From the NCBI GenBank assembly GCA_017410195.1, contig JAFQRF010000057.1:1-58540 (forward strand): a DNA stretch of 58,540 nucleotides, read 5' to 3'. The notes under the pieces are model-generated. The model saw only the letters and a list, made by a program, of their open reading frames with translations. It searched no databases and was not told the DNA's origin. Source of the DNA: Clostridia bacterium (GTDB taxonomy: Bacteria > Bacillota > Clostridia > Oscillospirales > Acutalibacteraceae). The translations under genes were made by a program, and so were the position numbers. Of the stretch, positions 33,454-41,597 are shown one piece after another (positions within the stretch are counted from its first letter, which is position 1; every line of letters begins with the position of its first letter).

Positions 33454-36138
33454 ATGAAGTTCTATCTTGAACAGGTTGATTCCGTCTTTTCGCATGTCAA
33501 AAGCTCCGATGCAGGCTTAACAACTGCCGAAGCTGAAAAAAGACTTGCCGAAAACGGAAAAAACAAGCTCGAAGAAGGCAAAAAGAAAACCACGTTCCAG
33601 CGCATTCTGGAGCAGCTCTCCGACCCGATGATTATTATTCTTATCATTGCGGCCGTTATCTCCGCAATCACGGAATGGTTTGAGAGCGGCAGCTTCCACT
33701 TCGTATTCCCCACAGATACCGTTATCATCATGGTTGTTGTTGTTATCAACACGGTTCTCGGCGTTGTTCAGGAAAGCAAGGCTGAGGCGGCGATTGAAGC
33801 TCTGCAGGAGATGAGCGCCGCAACGTCAAAGGTTATCCGTGACGGTAAAATCGTTTCCGTCCGCAGCGAAGACCTTGTAGTCGGCGATGTTATCGTTCTT
33901 GAAGCAGGTGACGCTGTTCCCGCTGACTGCCGTATTTTCGAATGCGCAAGCATGAAGATTGAAGAAGCTGCGCTCACGGGTGAATCAGTTCCCGTTGATA
34001 AGGTTATCGCTCTTCTCAAGGGCGGCGACAACGGCGAAGTTCCCCTCGGCGACAGAAAGAATATGGCTTACATGGGTTCAACCGTTGTTTACGGACGCGG
34101 CAAGGCTGTTGTTGTTGCAACGGGTATGGATACCGAAATGGGCAAGATTGCCGATGCTATCGCTCAGGCAGAAGAAGGTCAGACTCCCCTTCAGATTAAG
34201 CTTGCTCAGCTTTCAAAGATTCTTACATGGCTTGTTCTCGGCATCTGCGTAGTTCTTCTTGCATATCAGACCGTCATGGCATATTTTGGCGAAGGACTCA
34301 GCTTCGGCGTATTCCTTGAAAGCTTTATGGTTGCCGTTTCACTCGCTGTTGCGGCTATCCCCGAGGGTCTTGCAGCGGTTGTTACAATCGTTCTTTCCAT
34401 CGGCGTTACCAATATGTCAAAGAAAAATGCGATTATCAGAAAGCTCACCGCTGTTGAAACTCTCGGCTGCGCTCAGATAATCTGCTCCGATAAAACAGGT
34501 ACTCTCACTCAGAACAAGATGACCGTTGTTGACCACTACGGCGACGACGAAGCTCTTATCGCAAAGGCAATGGCTCTTTGCTGTGACGCTGAAATCGATG
34601 CTGACGGTGAGGTTACGGGTGAGCCTACCGAAGCAGCTCTCGTTAACTATGCAAACGCACTCGGCTTCAACAAGAATGACCTTGTTGCAAATGCTCCCAG
34701 AATCGGCGAAGCTCCCTTCGATTCAGGCAGAAAGATGATGTCAACCGTTCATAAGACTGCTGACGGCATCATTCAGTATACAAAGGGCGCACCCGACGAA
34801 ATCCTCAAGAAGTGCAAGCTTGCTCTCATTGACGGCAAGGAAGTTGCATTCACAGATGAGGTTAAAGCAGAAATCCTCAAGGACAACAAGAGAATGGCAG
34901 ACCAGGCTCTCCGTGTTCTTGCTGTTGCTTACAGAAAATATGACTCCGCTCCCGCTTCCTTTGCTCCTGAAGCTCTCGAAGGCGAGCTTGTGTTCATCGG
35001 TCTTACCGGTATGATTGACCCAGCCCGTCCCGAGGTTAAGGCAGCTATCGAGGAATGCCGCTCAGCAGGTATCACACCCATCATGATTACGGGTGACCAC
35101 AAGGATACCGCTGTTGCAATCGCAATGCAGCTCGGCATTATTGAGGATGCTTCAAGCGCAATCACCGGCGCACAGCTCGACGAAATCAGCGACGAGGATT
35201 TCGCAGAAAGAGTTGCCGAATTCAGAGTTTATGCCCGTGTTCAGCCCGAGCATAAGACAAGAATCGTCAACGCTTGGCGTGCAAGAGGTATGATTACCGC
35301 TATGACAGGCGACGGCGTTAACGACGCTCCCTCAATCAAGAGCGCAGATATCGGCGTCGGCATGGGTATCACCGGCACAGACGTTACAAAGAATGTTGCG
35401 GATATGGTTCTTGCAGACGATAACTTCGCAACAATCGTTTCGGCTGTTTCCGAAGGCAGAAGAATCTATGACAACATCAGAAAGGCTATTCAGTTCCTTC
35501 TCGGTTCAAACCTTTCCGAGGTTCTCTCAATCTTCATCGCAACAATCCTCAATTTCACAATCCTCAAGCCCGTTCATCTTCTTTTCATCAACCTTGTAAC
35601 AGACAGTATTCCCGCTCTTGCTCTCGGTCTTGAAAGACCCGAAAGAGACATTATGCAGAGAAAGCCCCGCGACAGTAAAGAAGGCGTTTTCGCAGGCGGT
35701 ATGGGCTTTGACGTATTCTATCAGGGCGCACTCGTTACACTTCTTACTCTCACCGCATTCTTTGTCGGCGAGTTCCTTGAAACAGGTCACTGGCAGTTCA
35801 CAAACATCGCAGACTGCAAGGAAGGCATGACAATGGCATTCCTTACAATGTCGATGTGTGAAATTTTCCACTCATTCAATATGCGCTCACAGAGAGGCTC
35901 CGTTCTCGGTATGGCATTTGCTCAGAAGTCACACAACTGGGTTCTCTACGGCGCAATGGTTGCATCGCTTATCCTCACAACCGCAATTATTGAAATCCCC
36001 TTCCTCGCAAACATGTTTGACTTTGCTCACCTCGATGCAAAGGCTTACGGCATCTCAATCGGACTTGCATTCCTTGTTATCCCAATCGTTGAGATTATTA
36101 AGGCAGTTCAGAGAGCAATGGCAAAGAAGGCAAAGTAA
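33454..36138 (+). CDS. P-type cation-transporting ATPase (Ca/Mn export type)
   Basis: 894 residues from the ATG at 33454, chosen because AAAGGA directly abuts the earlier ATG at 33445. P-type ATPases pump cations using a phosphorylated Asp. Motifs: cation ATPase N-domain, TGESVPV in the actuator domain, PEGLAAVV in helix 4, CSDKTGTLTQNKM with the phospho-Asp, KGAPDE, TGDGVNDAPS hinge and NLVTDSIPALALGLE in helix 6. This is the PMCA/SERCA-like type II layout. Control by a manganese riboswitch suggests that it exports Mn2+ (possibly also Ca2+) when manganese is high. A strong terminator follows. Confidence 0.93.
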   Translation: MKFYLEQVDSVFSHVKSSDAGLTTAEAEKRLAENGKNKLEEGKKKTTFQRILEQLSDPMIIILIIAAVISAITEWFESGSFHFVFPTDTVIIMVVVVINTVLGVVQESKAEAAIEALQEMSAATSKVIRDGKIVSVRSEDLVVGDVIVLEAGDAVPADCRIFECASMKIEEAALTGESVPVDKVIALLKGGDNGEVPLGDRKNMAYMGSTVVYGRGKAVVVATGMDTEMGKIADAIAQAEEGQTPLQIKLAQLSKILTWLVLGICVVLLAYQTVMAYFGEGLSFGVFLESFMVAVSLAVAAIPEGLAAVVTIVLSIGVTNMSKKNAIIRKLTAVETLGCAQIICSDKTGTLTQNKMTVVDHYGDDEALIAKAMALCCDAEIDADGEVTGEPTEAALVNYANALGFNKNDLVANAPRIGEAPFDSGRKMMSTVHKTADGIIQYTKGAPDEILKKCKLALIDGKEVAFTDEVKAEILKDNKRMADQALRVLAVAYRKYDSAPASFAPEALEGELVFIGLTGMIDPARPEVKAAIEECRSAGITPIMITGDHKDTAVAIAMQLGIIEDASSAITGAQLDEISDEDFAERVAEFRVYARVQPEHKTRIVNAWRARGMITAMTGDGVNDAPSIKSADIGVGMGITGTDVTKNVADMVLADDNFATIVSAVSEGRRIYDNIRKAIQFLLGSNLSEVLSIFIATILNFTILKPVHLLFINLVTDSIPALALGLERPERDIMQRKPRDSKEGVFAGGMGFDVFYQGALVTLLTLTAFFVGEFLETGHWQFTNIADCKEGMTMAFLTMSMCEIFHSFNMRSQRGSVLGMAFAQKSHNWVLYGAMVASLILTTAIIEIPFLANMFDFAHLDAKAYGISIGLAFLVIPIVEIIKAVQRAMAKKAK

Positions 36139-36144
36139 TATAAC

Positions 36145-36183
36145 AAAAAAGGCATTGTGTCCGAAAGGATACAATGCCTTTTT
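36145..36183 (+). terminator. Terminator of the P-type ATPase gene
   Basis: AAAAAAGGCATTGTGTCC pairs with GGATACAATGCCTTTTT around GAAA; the stem ends in a T-run. Confidence 0.93.
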
Positions 36184-36240
36184 AAGTGCAAAATTCAGAG
36201 TGCAGAGTGCAAAGTGAAGGGGAGCTGCGCTGCACTCCGA
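36184..36240 (+). repeat. Dispersed repeat, GTGCAGAGTGCAAAGTGAAGG family (best copy)
   Basis: AAGTGCAAAATTCAGAGTGC, then AGAGTGCAAAGTGAAGGGGA, then GCTGCGCTGCACTCCGA. It lies between convergent genes directly behind a terminator. Confidence 0.75.
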
Positions 36241-36245
36241 TTTTA

Positions 36246-36398
36246 TTATTTTATAATTGTGTTGATTGCGTCCATGATTTCCGCATAGCCGCCGCTTATG
36301 AAATCAAGGATGGCAGACGCATCCGCACCCGTAATTTTCGAAATGATTTCAGCGATGTACCAAGGAATATCGCTGAGAATTGCAAAAATTGAAAGCAT
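36246..36398 (-). CDS. Small 50-residue protein, function unknown
   Basis: The ATG at 36398 has an excellent AAGGAGG site 8 bases upstream; longer versions would run through the gene on the same strand and are not credible. The peptide begins LSIFAILSDIPWYIAEIISK, a mostly hydrophobic, amphipathic segment, then TGADASAILDFISGGYAEIM. It lies 13 bases after the stop of the pseudouridine synthase gene and is probably co-transcribed. A membrane-associated micropeptide is possible. Confidence 0.6.
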   Translation of the reverse strand: MLSIFAILSDIPWYIAEIISKITGADASAILDFISGGYAEIMDAINTIIK

Positions 36399-36411
36399 TT
36401 TTATTTCCTCC

Positions 36412-37065
36412 TTAAAACTTAAATTTATTCCACGGGATATCTCCGTTTTCGGGTTTTGCCGAAAAAGAAAGAATTTCTCCGCTTTTCGGATGTGTAAATT
36501 CGAGCGTGTGTGCAAAAAGTGCAAGCTTTCCGCTGCCTCCGCCGTATCTTCCGTCGCCGACAAGCGGCATTTTCCTGCTCGCAAACTGAACTCTTATCTG
36601 GTGGGTTCTGCCCGTATGCAGAAGAATATCGAGCATCGAAATCCCGTCATTTTCGCCGATAACCGAATATTCAAGCGATGCATCACGCACACCCTTGCGC
36701 ATTCGGTTCACAACATAGGTCTTGTTTTTCTGCTTGTCCCTGAAAAGCAGATCGGTAAGAACACCGCTTTTTTCTTCGGGGATGCCTTGAACAACCGCAT
36801 AGTAATGCTTTTTAATTTTATTTTGCTCCGCCTGCTTTGAAAGCTCGGCGGCGGCAAAGGATGTTTTTGCGTAGACCATGATTCCCGCTGTTTCTCTGTC
36901 GAGTCTGTGAACGGGATATGCCGTTGCATTTTCTCCGTTTTCGGCAAAATGAGCGTTCAGCAGAGAAATCATGTCGCCTCCGCCCTCGCTGCTCTGGCTT
37001 ATAATTCCCGCAGGCTTTATGCAGACGGCAATCTGCTTATCCTCAAACAAAATTTCCGTTTTCAA
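36412..37065 (-). CDS. RluA-family pseudouridine synthase
   Basis: 217 residues, starting with TTG at 37065 seven bases after GGAGA. RluA-family enzymes modify uridines in rRNA or tRNA. The catalytic Asp is in HRLDRETAGIMVYAKT near 53-68, followed by KKHYYAVVQG and LHTGRTHQIRVQFAS, with GDGRYGG near the end. No S4 domain is present, so it belongs to the short form; the exact target base cannot be predicted. It overlaps the TetR gene by 23 bases and is followed by a 50-residue gene. Confidence 0.9.
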   Translation of the reverse strand: MKTEILFEDKQIAVCIKPAGIISQSSEGGGDMISLLNAHFAENGENATAYPVHRLDRETAGIMVYAKTSFAAAELSKQAEQNKIKKHYYAVVQGIPEEKSGVLTDLLFRDKQKNKTYVVNRMRKGVRDASLEYSVIGENDGISMLDILLHTGRTHQIRVQFASRKMPLVGDGRYGGGSGKLALFAHTLEFTHPKSGEILSFSAKPENGDIPWNKFKF

Positions 37066-37630
37066 TTCTGTTCTCCAACCTTTTTTCGCTGCGCCTGAGT
37101 GATTCCTTGATGTTGCCCGAAATCAGCCAGAGCTGACTGCCAAGATAAATCGGATCCTCTCGCATACCTGTTCTGAACCACTCGGAGATGATTCCGAGGA
37201 AGGCGTATTCGTAAAACGAAGCGATAAATTCAATATCCTCATCGGGAACCTTCATGCCCTCTGCGCTGACGTTTACAAAATCAATGATAATGTGCTTGCA
37301 GGCTTTATACATATAGTTTTCAAAATAATCATAGCTGCGTGACGAGCAGATGTTGTTGATTATTTTTTTATGCTCATAGGCGATGTTTGCAATTTTGGCA
37401 AACGCCTGAACCCATGAATTTCCGTTTCTGTGAGCCTCAACGAGAAGCTGGAGTTCCTTTGCAAAAATTTCTTCAAGCAGGTCGTAGATATCGCTGTAAT
37501 AATAATAAAAGGTATTGCGGTTTATTCCGCAGGTTTCAACGATATCCTTGACGGTAATTTTATCAAACGGCTTTTTTTCGAGAAGGCTTACAAACGTATC
37601 GTAAATAAGCTTCTTTTTATCCTTAGGCAT
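37043..37630 (-). CDS. TetR-family regulator
   Basis: 195 residues. The N-terminal TetR helix-turn-helix is clear: LIYDTFVSLLEKKPFDKITV, KDIVETCGINRNTFYYYYSD and IYDLLEEIF (about 8-58). The remainder is a helical ligand/dimer domain of the TetR_C type seen in DhaS-like regulators (FYEYAFLGIISEWFRTGMRE near 150-170). The gene is divergent from the sigma factor gene at 37871, 240 bases away, and is co-transcribed with the pseudouridine synthase gene. Its target is unknown. Confidence 0.9.
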   Translation of the reverse strand: MPKDKKKLIYDTFVSLLEKKPFDKITVKDIVETCGINRNTFYYYYSDIYDLLEEIFAKELQLLVEAHRNGNSWVQAFAKIANIAYEHKKIINNICSSRSYDYFENYMYKACKHIIIDFVNVSAEGMKVPDEDIEFIASFYEYAFLGIISEWFRTGMREDPIYLGSQLWLISGNIKESLRRSEKRLENRIENGNFV

Positions 37631-37760
37631 TTTTTCACCCCGAATTAATTATAATATTTATATCAAACGTTACAAAATCTAACAAAATGTCGCATAAATT
37701 ATACCACATTGTAATCATTTTTGCAACTAATCAAAAATAAAGATTTGTTTACTGTTTTTC

Positions 37761-37790
37761 TTGACAAAAAAATAAAAAAATTTATAAAAT
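37761..37790 (+). promoter_or_regulatory. Sigma-A-type promoter upstream of the tethered sigma gene
   Basis: TTGACA at 37761-37766 with TATAAA at 37783 (16 bases) or TAAAAT at 37785-37790 (18 bases). Confidence 0.55.
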
Positions 37791-37799
37791 AAATAGACC

Positions 37800-37824
37800 A
37801 ACCCGCAATCTCAATCGTCTTGTA
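37800..37824 (+). promoter_or_regulatory. Possible ECF-type promoter of the tethered sigma gene
   Basis: AACC at 37800-37803, 12 bases, CGTC at 37816-37819 followed by TTGTAGG. It resembles the AACC/CGTC pairs of ECF promoters, though the spacing is short. It suggests autoregulation in addition to the sigma-A promoter just upstream. Confidence 0.4.
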
Positions 37825-37870
37825 GGTACTTGGCAGAAAGAAACCTGTTTCTTAAAACGGAGGAAGAACC

Positions 37871-40153
37871 ATGAAAGACAACAAGGAAAGAATAAATGAG
37901 CTTGCGTTACGGCTGAAAAACGGCGATAATTCTGTCTTTGAGGAGCTTTATAAGCTGACAAGCTCAAAGGCATATTTTCTCGCAATTCAAATAGTCGGAA
38001 ACGAACACGAGGCAGAGGATATTGTTCAGGACAGCTATATTTCCGCTCTTGAAAAAATATCGACACTTGAAAAATCGGAGAGTTTTATGAGTTGGTTTAA
38101 CAGAATAGTTGCAAACAAAAGCAAGGATTATCTCAAAAAGAAAAAACCTAAGATGTTTGATGAAGGGGAAGACAAGGCGTTTGCCGTTATTCCCGATGAA
38201 ACGGGCAGATTTTCGCCCGATGAAAACGTTGACCGTGAAGAACTGAGAACAGAGGTAATGAATGCTGTCGGTCAGCTTTCGGCAGAAAAACGTGCCTGCG
38301 TTCTGATGAAATACTATGAGGATATGAGCGTTTCCGAAATTGCGCAGAGCATGGAAATTCCCGTCAGCACGGTCAAAAACAGACTGTGGACTGCACGCAG
38401 AGACCTCAAGGCAATGTTTGAGCGAAAGGGCATTACCGCAGCCTACAGCGTTGCGCCCCTCGGCGTGGTTACCTGGGCAATCAATGCGACCTACGATATC
38501 GTTTCGCAGTCGTTTGAGGGCAGCCAGGCGGCGGTAAAAATCTTTTCGGGCATTGCGGTTGCAGGCACGGCGGCAGCAACGGGTGCGGCAGCAGCGGCAG
38601 GTACAACGGCGGCAGGTACGGGAATAGCAGCTAAAGCGGCGGCGGCAACAACCCTGCAGAAGGTTGTTTCGGGTCTGGTTGTCGCAGGCGTTGTGACAGG
38701 CTCAACAATCGGAATTACCTCTGTTGTCAAGAACAGAAAAGCCGATGATGTTCCCACAACCTCATATGCCGAAACGGTTGAGGACGCTGTTGCACCTGCA
38801 CCGATTGAGGAAGAATTGCCGGTTCAGGTTGTTGAAAAGGATAAGGAAAATCCTAAGCACGATGCCGTATATGTTCAGCCGATAGTGAACACGGCTTCCG
38901 AAAAAACGCAGTATGCCGGTACAATTTATGAGGGCATAAATGTCATGGACTTTGATAAAAGCTACAACAGATTTTACTGCGATTTTTATGCTGAAAAAAC
39001 GGGATATTATTTGATTTATTACAAAAATAACGATAAAAACAGGCTGAAGGTTTCGTTTGACAACAGCATAGAGGGATGGAATTATTACGGAAATGATGAT
39101 GAAAAGGTCGTAAACTATTGGTGGACGGAGCCTGAACGTGAAAAATATTATGCTCCATACCCCGCAAAGGACAGCGAAACAGATATATCAACCGTCACAA
39201 AGCATCCTGACTATATGACCGATTATCCGAAAACCCTGCTTTATACCGAAAAAGGAACCAGATTTATTATCACGGAATCGGAAGAAAACATAGAAAACGC
39301 GGAGCTTGTTGTTGAATATTACGGCGATGAAATAACCGATGTTGAATTCCTCAACAACAGCCTCAACGACCGCATACTTGATTACAACCTTATCGCTCCC
39401 TACGCAACAAGCTATAACAACTATTTCCGCATGAATCAGTTCGATGTCAACATAAAATTTTCTTCGGGAAAAGAGCTGTTTATGGGCGGAACCGAAATCG
39501 AATATTACATCCCCGAGGGAATCAAAGCAGGTGAAAATAATGCGGTTTTCCTCTTCCCCGGAAAGGGAATCGAAAAGAAAATGGTTATTCACGATATGTC
39601 GGAATACATTGCCGAGGTTGAAGTTGAAGAGCTTGATGAATTCCTCAAATTCAGAATTAACGAAAACGGCTTTGATATCAACGAGCCTGAGGAATACAAT
39701 GTTACCGTCACCTACGCTGACGGAACAAAGGAAACCTTCAACGGAGCGGAATGGGATAAAAAGCTTACGTTTGACGACGGTACGGCGGTTATCGTTGAGT
39801 TCACTCAGCCTAAGCTTACCGACAGAGAGTCGGTTCAGTTTATAGTTGCGGCAGGCGACGTGGAATTTATAAGAGAGCCGTGCCAACTTACGGGAATTGA
39901 CCCGATAGGATATACAAAAAGGCTTGTTGTCATTTCGGCTGATATTACAAAATATTATTGGGATTTGACAAAACCGTCATATAAGCTGTTAACGGAAGCC
40001 GAAAGCTATGAAGAATTTTTAATTTATCTGAATGACGCCAAAGAAATCACCTCATTCAATACGAGGGCATATCTTGACCGTATTTTCGGATACGGAATAG
40101 ATTTGTTTGTCACATTCTTCAAAATTTCAACAGAGAACATAATAGTAAAATAA
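37871..40153 (+). CDS. ECF sigma factor fused to a membrane segment and a large C-terminal domain
   Basis: 760 residues. Region 2 (about 14-92: AIQIVGNEHEAEDIVQDSYI) and region 4 (about 125-185: YEDMSVSEIAQSMEIPVSTV) form a normal ECF sigma. Residues 222-286 are Ala/Gly-rich and hydrophobic, with one certain helix (TLQKVVSGLVVAGVVTGSTI) and possibly a second before it. The remaining 470 residues are rich in Tyr, Asn, Asp and Glu and probably beta-structured; they would face outside with one helix, but inside with two. Such a protein could sense an envelope signal and release or reposition the sigma domain. No anti-sigma gene is adjacent. Confidence 0.8.
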   Translation: MKDNKERINELALRLKNGDNSVFEELYKLTSSKAYFLAIQIVGNEHEAEDIVQDSYISALEKISTLEKSESFMSWFNRIVANKSKDYLKKKKPKMFDEGEDKAFAVIPDETGRFSPDENVDREELRTEVMNAVGQLSAEKRACVLMKYYEDMSVSEIAQSMEIPVSTVKNRLWTARRDLKAMFERKGITAAYSVAPLGVVTWAINATYDIVSQSFEGSQAAVKIFSGIAVAGTAAATGAAAAAGTTAAGTGIAAKAAAATTLQKVVSGLVVAGVVTGSTIGITSVVKNRKADDVPTTSYAETVEDAVAPAPIEEELPVQVVEKDKENPKHDAVYVQPIVNTASEKTQYAGTIYEGINVMDFDKSYNRFYCDFYAEKTGYYLIYYKNNDKNRLKVSFDNSIEGWNYYGNDDEKVVNYWWTEPEREKYYAPYPAKDSETDISTVTKHPDYMTDYPKTLLYTEKGTRFIITESEENIENAELVVEYYGDEITDVEFLNNSLNDRILDYNLIAPYATSYNNYFRMNQFDVNIKFSSGKELFMGGTEIEYYIPEGIKAGENNAVFLFPGKGIEKKMVIHDMSEYIAEVEVEELDEFLKFRINENGFDINEPEEYNVTVTYADGTKETFNGAEWDKKLTFDDGTAVIVEFTQPKLTDRESVQFIVAAGDVEFIREPCQLTGIDPIGYTKRLVVISADITKYYWDLTKPSYKLLTEAESYEEFLIYLNDAKEITSFNTRAYLDRIFGYGIDLFVTFFKISTENIIVK

Positions 40154-40156
40154 AAG

Positions 40157-40190
40157 CAGCTGCGGGTCAGACTTATCCGACCCGCAGCTG
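40157..40190. terminator. Bidirectional terminator between convergent genes
   Basis: CAGCTGCGGGTC (40157-40168) pairs perfectly with GACCCGCAGCTG (40179-40190). The minus strand continues with CTTTTATTTTA; the plus strand with TTAATTT. Confidence 0.88.
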
Positions 40191-40736
40191 TTAATTTACC
40201 TGTGCAGTTGTTTCAATCGGGATTTCCGTTACGCTCAGAGGGGACGCAGTTGTCTGCGGAACAGACGGAAAATCAAAGCCGTGCATAAACCCTCCAAGGT
40301 CAAGAGAGCAGATATCGCCGCCAATGACTCTGCCCTCAAAAATCAGCAGATTTGCCTGAACGCCGTCTTGATTTTCAAGCCCCGGATAGTTAAGGATATC
40401 GTATGTCCACCGCTTTGCACGCATGCCTTTGTACGGTTCAAGGTCAAGCCCCTGCGCCTTGTTCATTTCGGCATATTCAAGATATCCCGCATCGAAATCC
40501 GCAGGAATGATAACCTCGCTGATTTCTGCAGGGTCCTCCGATATCTTCCAGCCGAACTGCGAAAGGAACGCCGCTCTTTCAGCAGCATTTTCAGCCTTAT
40601 AGCTGACTGCGGAATCGTTTGCCGCAGGCTCCTTTTCAATGCTCATAACAAACACCGCCGCCGCAATTATTGCCGCAAGCGCAAGAATGAGGATTATAAT
40701 TTTTGCCTTTGAAGTTTTAACTGAATATACAAACAT
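40191..40736 (-). CDS. Membrane-anchored DUF4830-type protein
   Basis: 181 residues from the ATG at 40736; the ATG at 40757 is upstream of the GGCGGTGA site. One N-terminal membrane helix (about 12-33, IIILILALAAIIAAAVFV) is followed by an extracytoplasmic domain with AERAAFLSQFGWKISEDPAE, EVIIPADFD, AQGLDLEPYKGMRAKRWTYD and VIGGDICSLDLGGFMHGF. This arrangement matches a family I recall as DUF4830, whose function is unknown. The tail (SVPQTTASPL, then PIETTAQ) is Thr/Pro-rich, as in other secreted proteins here. Confidence 0.75.
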   Translation of the reverse strand: MFVYSVKTSKAKIIILILALAAIIAAAVFVMSIEKEPAANDSAVSYKAENAAERAAFLSQFGWKISEDPAEISEVIIPADFDAGYLEYAEMNKAQGLDLEPYKGMRAKRWTYDILNYPGLENQDGVQANLLIFEGRVIGGDICSLDLGGFMHGFDFPSVPQTTASPLSVTEIPIETTAQVN

Positions 40737-40742
40737 AAACTC

Positions 40743-40788
40743 ACCGCCTGAGAACAATGTATGCTCGGACGGTGGTTTTTATTCATAA
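40743..40788. promoter_or_regulatory. Hairpin overlapping the ribosome site of the DUF4830 gene
   Basis: ACCGCCTGAG (40743-40752) pairs with CTCGGACGGT (40764-40773) with one mismatch and one G-U; on the plus strand it is followed by GGTTTTTATT. On the minus strand one arm contains the GGCGGTGA ribosome site of the gene starting at 40736, so the hairpin could reduce its translation. On the plus strand it looks like an intrinsic terminator. Confidence 0.45.
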
Positions 40789-40790
40789 TA

Positions 40791-40840
40791 AAACGCAGAG
40801 TTCAGAGTGCAGAACGCAGAACGAAGAGTCTGCAGCACAT
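40791..40840 (+). repeat. Dispersed repeat, GTGCAGAGTGCAAAGTGAAGG family
   Basis: AAACGCAGAGTTCAGAGTGC, then AGAACGCAGAACGAAGAGTC. Lies between two minus-strand genes. Confidence 0.6.
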
Positions 40841-40849
40841 TTATTTTAA

Positions 40850-41308
40850 TCAGATTTTCATTTTAAGAAGCATAATTCCGCCGGGCGTGATATCAATTGC
40901 TCCGTATTCGCCGTTCATCATTGCGCCGGGGTTCATAATGTAAAGTCCGTCTGTATAATCAGTCACGCTTTGATGCGTATGACCGTATAATGCAATGTGT
41001 GCACCCATGTTTTTAGCCTTATTTATCAACACACCCGTGCCGTGCTTGACAAGCTCCGTATGACCGTGAGTGCAAAGAATTTTCTTCCCTGCTGCGGTGA
41101 TAAATTCATTGTCGGGCAGCATCGAATAAAAATCGCAGTTGCCGCAGACCTGAACGGTTTTGCGCCCCGCAATTTCTTCTTCAAGCGCCGTGAAATCACG
41201 TTCGCCGTCACCGAGATGAATAATCATATCCGCTTCGGGGTGATTCATAATTGCGGTTCTCATTTTATAGGTCGAGCCGTGCGAATCCGAAAAAACAAGA
41301 ATTCTCAA
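40850..41308 (-). CDS. YfcE/MJ0936-type metallophosphodiesterase
   Basis: 152 residues. All calcineurin-like motifs are present: FSDSHG near 6-11, HLGDGERD near 31-38, CGNCD (the GNxD site) near 55-59, CTHGH near 79-83 and YGHTHQ near 108-113. Small enzymes of this type hydrolyse phosphodiesters with Mn2+ or Ni2+ and may act on cyclic nucleotides. It is cytoplasmic and appears monocistronic, preceded by a GAGGAAC-type ribosome site and divergent from the small-gene cluster at 41378. Confidence 0.9.
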   Translation of the reverse strand: MRILVFSDSHGSTYKMRTAIMNHPEADMIIHLGDGERDFTALEEEIAGRKTVQVCGNCDFYSMLPDNEFITAAGKKILCTHGHTELVKHGTGVLINKAKNMGAHIALYGHTHQSVTDYTDGLYIMNPGAMMNGEYGAIDITPGGIMLLKMKI

Positions 41309-41377
41309 ATGAGTTCCTCCGTTCTGTAAATGAAAAATTCAACATAATAATTATACAGAAAGAAAGCGGTGATTTCA

Positions 41378-41596
41378 ATGAGTAAAGATAATTTTTCGCT
41401 CGAAGAGCTGCTTCGTCTTGCCAAAGCAGCAAATGCAAAAAAGCCAGAGGATTTGCTCGGAGCTGTGCAGAATAAGGTGTCCGACGATAAAATGAAAGAG
41501 ATAAGAAGAATTCTCGGCGATAAAAAAGCTCTTGAAGAGCTTCTCAGCAGCGAGCAGGCACAAAAGCTGATGCGTCAGTTCAGAAACGGAAAATAA
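41378..41596 (+). CDS. Small helical protein, first gene of a three-gene cluster
   Basis: 72 residues from the ATG at 41378, with GCGGTGAT upstream. It is charged and probably all-helical: FSLEELLRLAKAANAKKPED, then DDKMKEIRRILGDKKALEEL and a basic tail KLMRQFRNGK. No known domain was recognised. The gene ends one base before the next start, so the two are co-transcribed. Together with the two following genes it forms a compact unit of unknown function. Confidence 0.6.
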   Translation: MSKDNFSLEELLRLAKAANAKKPEDLLGAVQNKVSDDKMKEIRRILGDKKALEELLSSEQAQKLMRQFRNGK

Positions 41597-41597
41597 T

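Noticed and set aside
36399-36584. Upstream extension of the 50-residue gene
   Set aside because: It overlaps the pseudouridine synthase gene in another frame; the ATG at 36398 has a perfect ribosome site.
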